DNA of 64,000 nucleotides from contig NZ_PENI01000043.1 of assembly GCF_003688995.1 (NCBI RefSeq), positions 1 to 64,000 of the forward strand, read 5' to 3'. The notes beneath the pieces were generated by a model. That model was not told the DNA's origin. It was given only the letters and a program-made list of their open reading frames with translations, and did not search any database. Positions 62,801 through 64,000 of the stretch are shown here, piece after piece (the stretch's first letter is position 1; every line of letters starts with the position of its first letter). This DNA comes from Streptomyces shenzhenensis. Its GTDB lineage: Bacteria; Actinomycetota; Actinomycetes; Streptomycetales; Streptomycetaceae. The position numbers and the translations under genes are program-made.

Positions 62801-64000
62801 GCCTCGGTGTCGGAGTCCACCTGTGGCTGACCGCCAACCGGTGGGCGGAGATCCGCGTCGGCCTGCGCGACAACATCCCGGGCCGTCTCGAACTGTGGCT
62901 CAACGACCCCTCCGAGTCCGAGATCAGCCGCCCCGCCGCCCGTGCCCTGGGCCAGAGCGTTCCGGGCAGGGGGCTGGCCTCACCCGGACTCACCCACCAC
63001 ATCGCGCTGCCCCGGCTGGACGGCGTGGACGGCATGGACGGGATCGCCGACGCCGAGCGCCGGCTGGTGTCCAGGATCGCGGAGAGCTGGCCGCGGGCCG
63101 CGGCCCCGGCACTGCGCGTACTGCCCGACCGGATCACCGTCCGCGAGTTGTCCGCGGCCGCGGCGCCGACGCCCGCCGAACGCTGGGAGGGCCACGGCGC
63201 CGCCCTCGGCGAACGCGAGGTACCCGTCGCGCTGCGCGAGTCCGACCTGGCTCCCGTCGGACTCGATCTGACCTCGAACGACCCGCACTTCGTGGTCTTC
63301 GGCGACTCGGGATCCGGCAAGACCGCGTTCCTGCGTGCCTGGATGCGCGGTCTTGCCGCCCGCCACACCGCCCACGAGCTACGGTTCATGATCGTCGACT
63401 ACCGGCACAGCCTGCTGGGCGTGGTGGCCGACGAGTACATCGGTGCCCGCGGCGGCAACTCCGACCTGGTCGCCGGGCAGGTCGGGGCCCTTGCCGAGAC
63501 GCTGCGCTCCCGGATGCCTCCGGCCGACATCACTCCCACTCAGCTCGCCGAGCGCGGCTGGTGGGAGGGGCCCGAACTGTACGTCGTCGTGGACGACTAC
63601 GACCTGGCGGCGGGCAGCATGGGACGCGGCCCGCTGGCTCCGCTGGCCGAGTTCATCCAGCAGGCGGACGAGTTGGGCTTCCACCTCGTACTGGCCCGAC
63701 GGGTCGGTGGCGCCGCCCGAGCCCTGCTGTCGGACCCGCTGCTGAGCAGGCTCAAGGAGATCGGCTCCGGTGGCCTGCTGCTGTCCGGCGACCACCGCGA
63801 AGGGGTCCTCATCAACGAGCAGCGCGCGTACCGCCGTCAGCCCGGTCGCGGGACGCTGGTCCGCCGGGGCCACGAGCCCACCCTCGTCCAGGTCGCCATG
63901 GACGAGCGGGACGTGCCGGCCGAGGAGTCCGTAGCGCCGTCCGGCACCGGTGCCGGTGATCGGCGGGCCGGTGAACTTCGCACCGAAGATCCGCCCACGA
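59845..64000 (+). CDS. eccC: Type VII secretion ATPase EccC, 3' end beyond window
   Basis: At least 1385 residues from GTG 59845, open to the window edge. Two transmembrane helices at about 40-85 (GWLMLLLPLLSSVSMAAYMV, then AWMILLGFAFVVVSVGITIG) and a DUF region. Then three FtsK/SpoIIIE domains: Walker A GATGSGKSE (Lys501), APQSGKSTF (Lys858) and GDSGSGKTA (Lys1159); Walker B IVDEFGELL (Asp614-Glu615), VVDNW (Asp963) and VVVDDYDL (Asp1250). Only the first has the Asp-Glu pair expected of an active ATPase. It is a fused EccCa-EccCb. It couples to the WXG100 substrates and EccD. Confidence 0.93.
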   Translation, partial: MSRIPFHRPVRMTPPPVPEGMTKLASPPQRPQPQGAAGWLMLLLPLLSSVSMAAYMVAYGKAWMILLGFAFVVVSVGITIGVRMQLRSSRRRNQFRQRERYLEYLAGVRKRAQLSRVGQQAADAWRHPHPERLWAIATQRRRVWERRPGDTDFLQLRLGTGTVPLADALRVPEQSDPTIEVDIQCQHAAAELVKAHSTVDGQAAWLDLRASGVVSLLGPRPRTRELAQTLLLQLSVLHAPDDVRVAVVTGGNSAWDWAKWLPHAQDPDPRAQSREQEVVPLLADDLAGIHDQLRAALDEAVAARAERNGRLIAQRESGPRRHLVVFLDDYEPGASWARSALLADLFTEAGPDLGVHVVCLVEEEGSEPGRVDVRARTDARGGLVLEGRMPGLYAAIERGAADEPAPAVLAATARALAPLRLSGEREQVLAEDVSLSGMLGFADMAAFDPAAGRRSPDAKDLLSVPIGVTGTGEPLHLDLKESAQGGIGPHGLVVGATGSGKSELLRTLVTGMAMVHAPEHLAFVLVDFKGGATFAGVTELPHVSGLITNLADDLALVDRMRKALQGEQQRRQRMLREAGNVDSVREYQLRQAAGGTDVNGRPLDPLPYLFVIVDEFGELLSQRPDFIELFVQIGRVGRSLGMHLLLATQRLEEGRLRGLESHLSYRICLRTFSAAESRAVLGTPDAYALPAIPGSAYLKVDESIYERFRVAHVSAPYREQDSDAAAVAAEPVPFAVHGDLAPLAPQGENEATRREWTPDGGATELQIAVERLVNKDIPGHQVWLPPLPAHFALSSLLGEPEVDPELGLRCSLWPYTGRLVFPIGVIDVPSRQEQIPLTADLTGRQGHIALVGAPQSGKSTFLRTAMLSAMLTHTPEELQFYAIDMGGGSLHGLSDAPHVAGIAGRRDEERVRRVLAEVSSLVTARERMFRDLRIQSAAELRTRRAEGHLPEGVRAADIVLVVDNWAALHTSDDNAVTTLTDIAVRGLGVGVHLWLTANRWAEIRVGLRDNIPGRLELWLNDPSESEISRPAARALGQSVPGRGLASPGLTHHIALPRLDGVDGMDGIADAERRLVSRIAESWPRAAAPALRVLPDRITVRELSAAAAPTPAERWEGHGAALGEREVPVALRESDLAPVGLDLTSNDPHFVVFGDSGSGKTAFLRAWMRGLAARHTAHELRFMIVDYRHSLLGVVADEYIGARGGNSDLVAGQVGALAETLRSRMPPADITPTQLAERGWWEGPELYVVVDDYDLAAGSMGRGPLAPLAEFIQQADELGFHLVLARRVGGAARALLSDPLLSRLKEIGSGGLLLSGDHREGVLINEQRAYRRQPGRGTLVRRGHEPTLVQVAMDERDVPAEESVAPSGTGAGDRRAGELRTEDPPT

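Noticed and set aside
59920..62820. 966-residue open frame on the minus strand
   Set aside because: It is fully antisense to eccC, has the Gly/Ala/Arg/Asp-rich shadow composition of high-GC genes and no recognisable domain.
1..64000. CRISPR array, tRNA or rRNA genes
   Set aside because: Read through for regularly spaced repeats and for tRNA/rRNA core sequences; none seen. A covariance-model search would settle tRNAs.

Overview
The window reads as the chromosome of a high-GC actinomycete, very probably a Streptomyces. Third codon positions are almost always G or C, GTG and TTG starts are common, and the gene families are typical of that genus: tandem universal stress protein, DUF664/mycothiol-type enzymes, PAS-GAF-SpoIIE-HATPase phosphatase, type III polyketide synthase, and an ESX/type VII locus with several WXG100 proteins. 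I saw no rRNA, tRNA or CRISPR array.

Layout. 0-5.5 kb: an IS5 tail, a Ser/Thr dehydratase, a broken tyrosine recombinase, a DUF4184 membrane protein, a PadR-membrane protein pair and a collapsed Tn3 transposase. 5.5-12.8 kb: an MFS exporter, a DJ-1/PfpI protein, two divergent alpha/beta hydrolases, two NAD(P)-dependent oxidoreductases and a MarR regulator; similar CTGAAA/TTTCAG repeats lie in both divergent promoter regions. 13-25 kb: an IS982 remnant, a DinB protein, a TetR regulator divergent from a saccharopine-dehydrogenase-like gene, a stress protein, a secreted protein, a type III PKS, the SpoIIE phosphatase, and a TetR/mycothiol-transferase pair. 24.9-27.6 kb: a TetR regulator facing a DUF308 membrane protein and a disulfide-reductase flavoprotein, with two AGAACGTTC boxes between them.

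27.6-33 kb is a zone of gene decay. It holds an internally deleted hydrolase, the last part of a Ku protein, a frameshifted response regulator and a P450 collapsed to its two ends, mixed with intact XRE, SDR and TetR genes. 33-36.7 kb carries a complete class I P450 system: membrane protein, 3Fe-4S ferredoxin, ferredoxin reductase and P450, closed by a strong hairpin. 36.7-41.8 kb is an insertion-sequence graveyard (IS701, ISL3, IS5 remnants) around a GNAT acetyltransferase and an orphan SMI1/KNR4 protein. 41.9-47.7 kb is a sugar uptake operon (binding protein, permease, ATPase, TIM-barrel isomerase, P-loop kinase) read divergently from a ROK regulator, resembling an frcBCAK arrangement.

48.4-64 kb is the most striking part. 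A P-loop STAND-type ATPase and a membrane-anchored ricin-type lectin precede a type VII secretion locus. That locus has four WXG100-family proteins sharing a C-terminal Asn-Tyr/Phe-x-x-x-Glu signature, EccD, a beta-helix repeat protein fused to an EccA/CbbX-like AAA ATPase, an acidic protein on the opposite strand, and an EccC with three P-loops that runs off the window. EccB, EccE and mycosin are not seen and may lie beyond position 64000.
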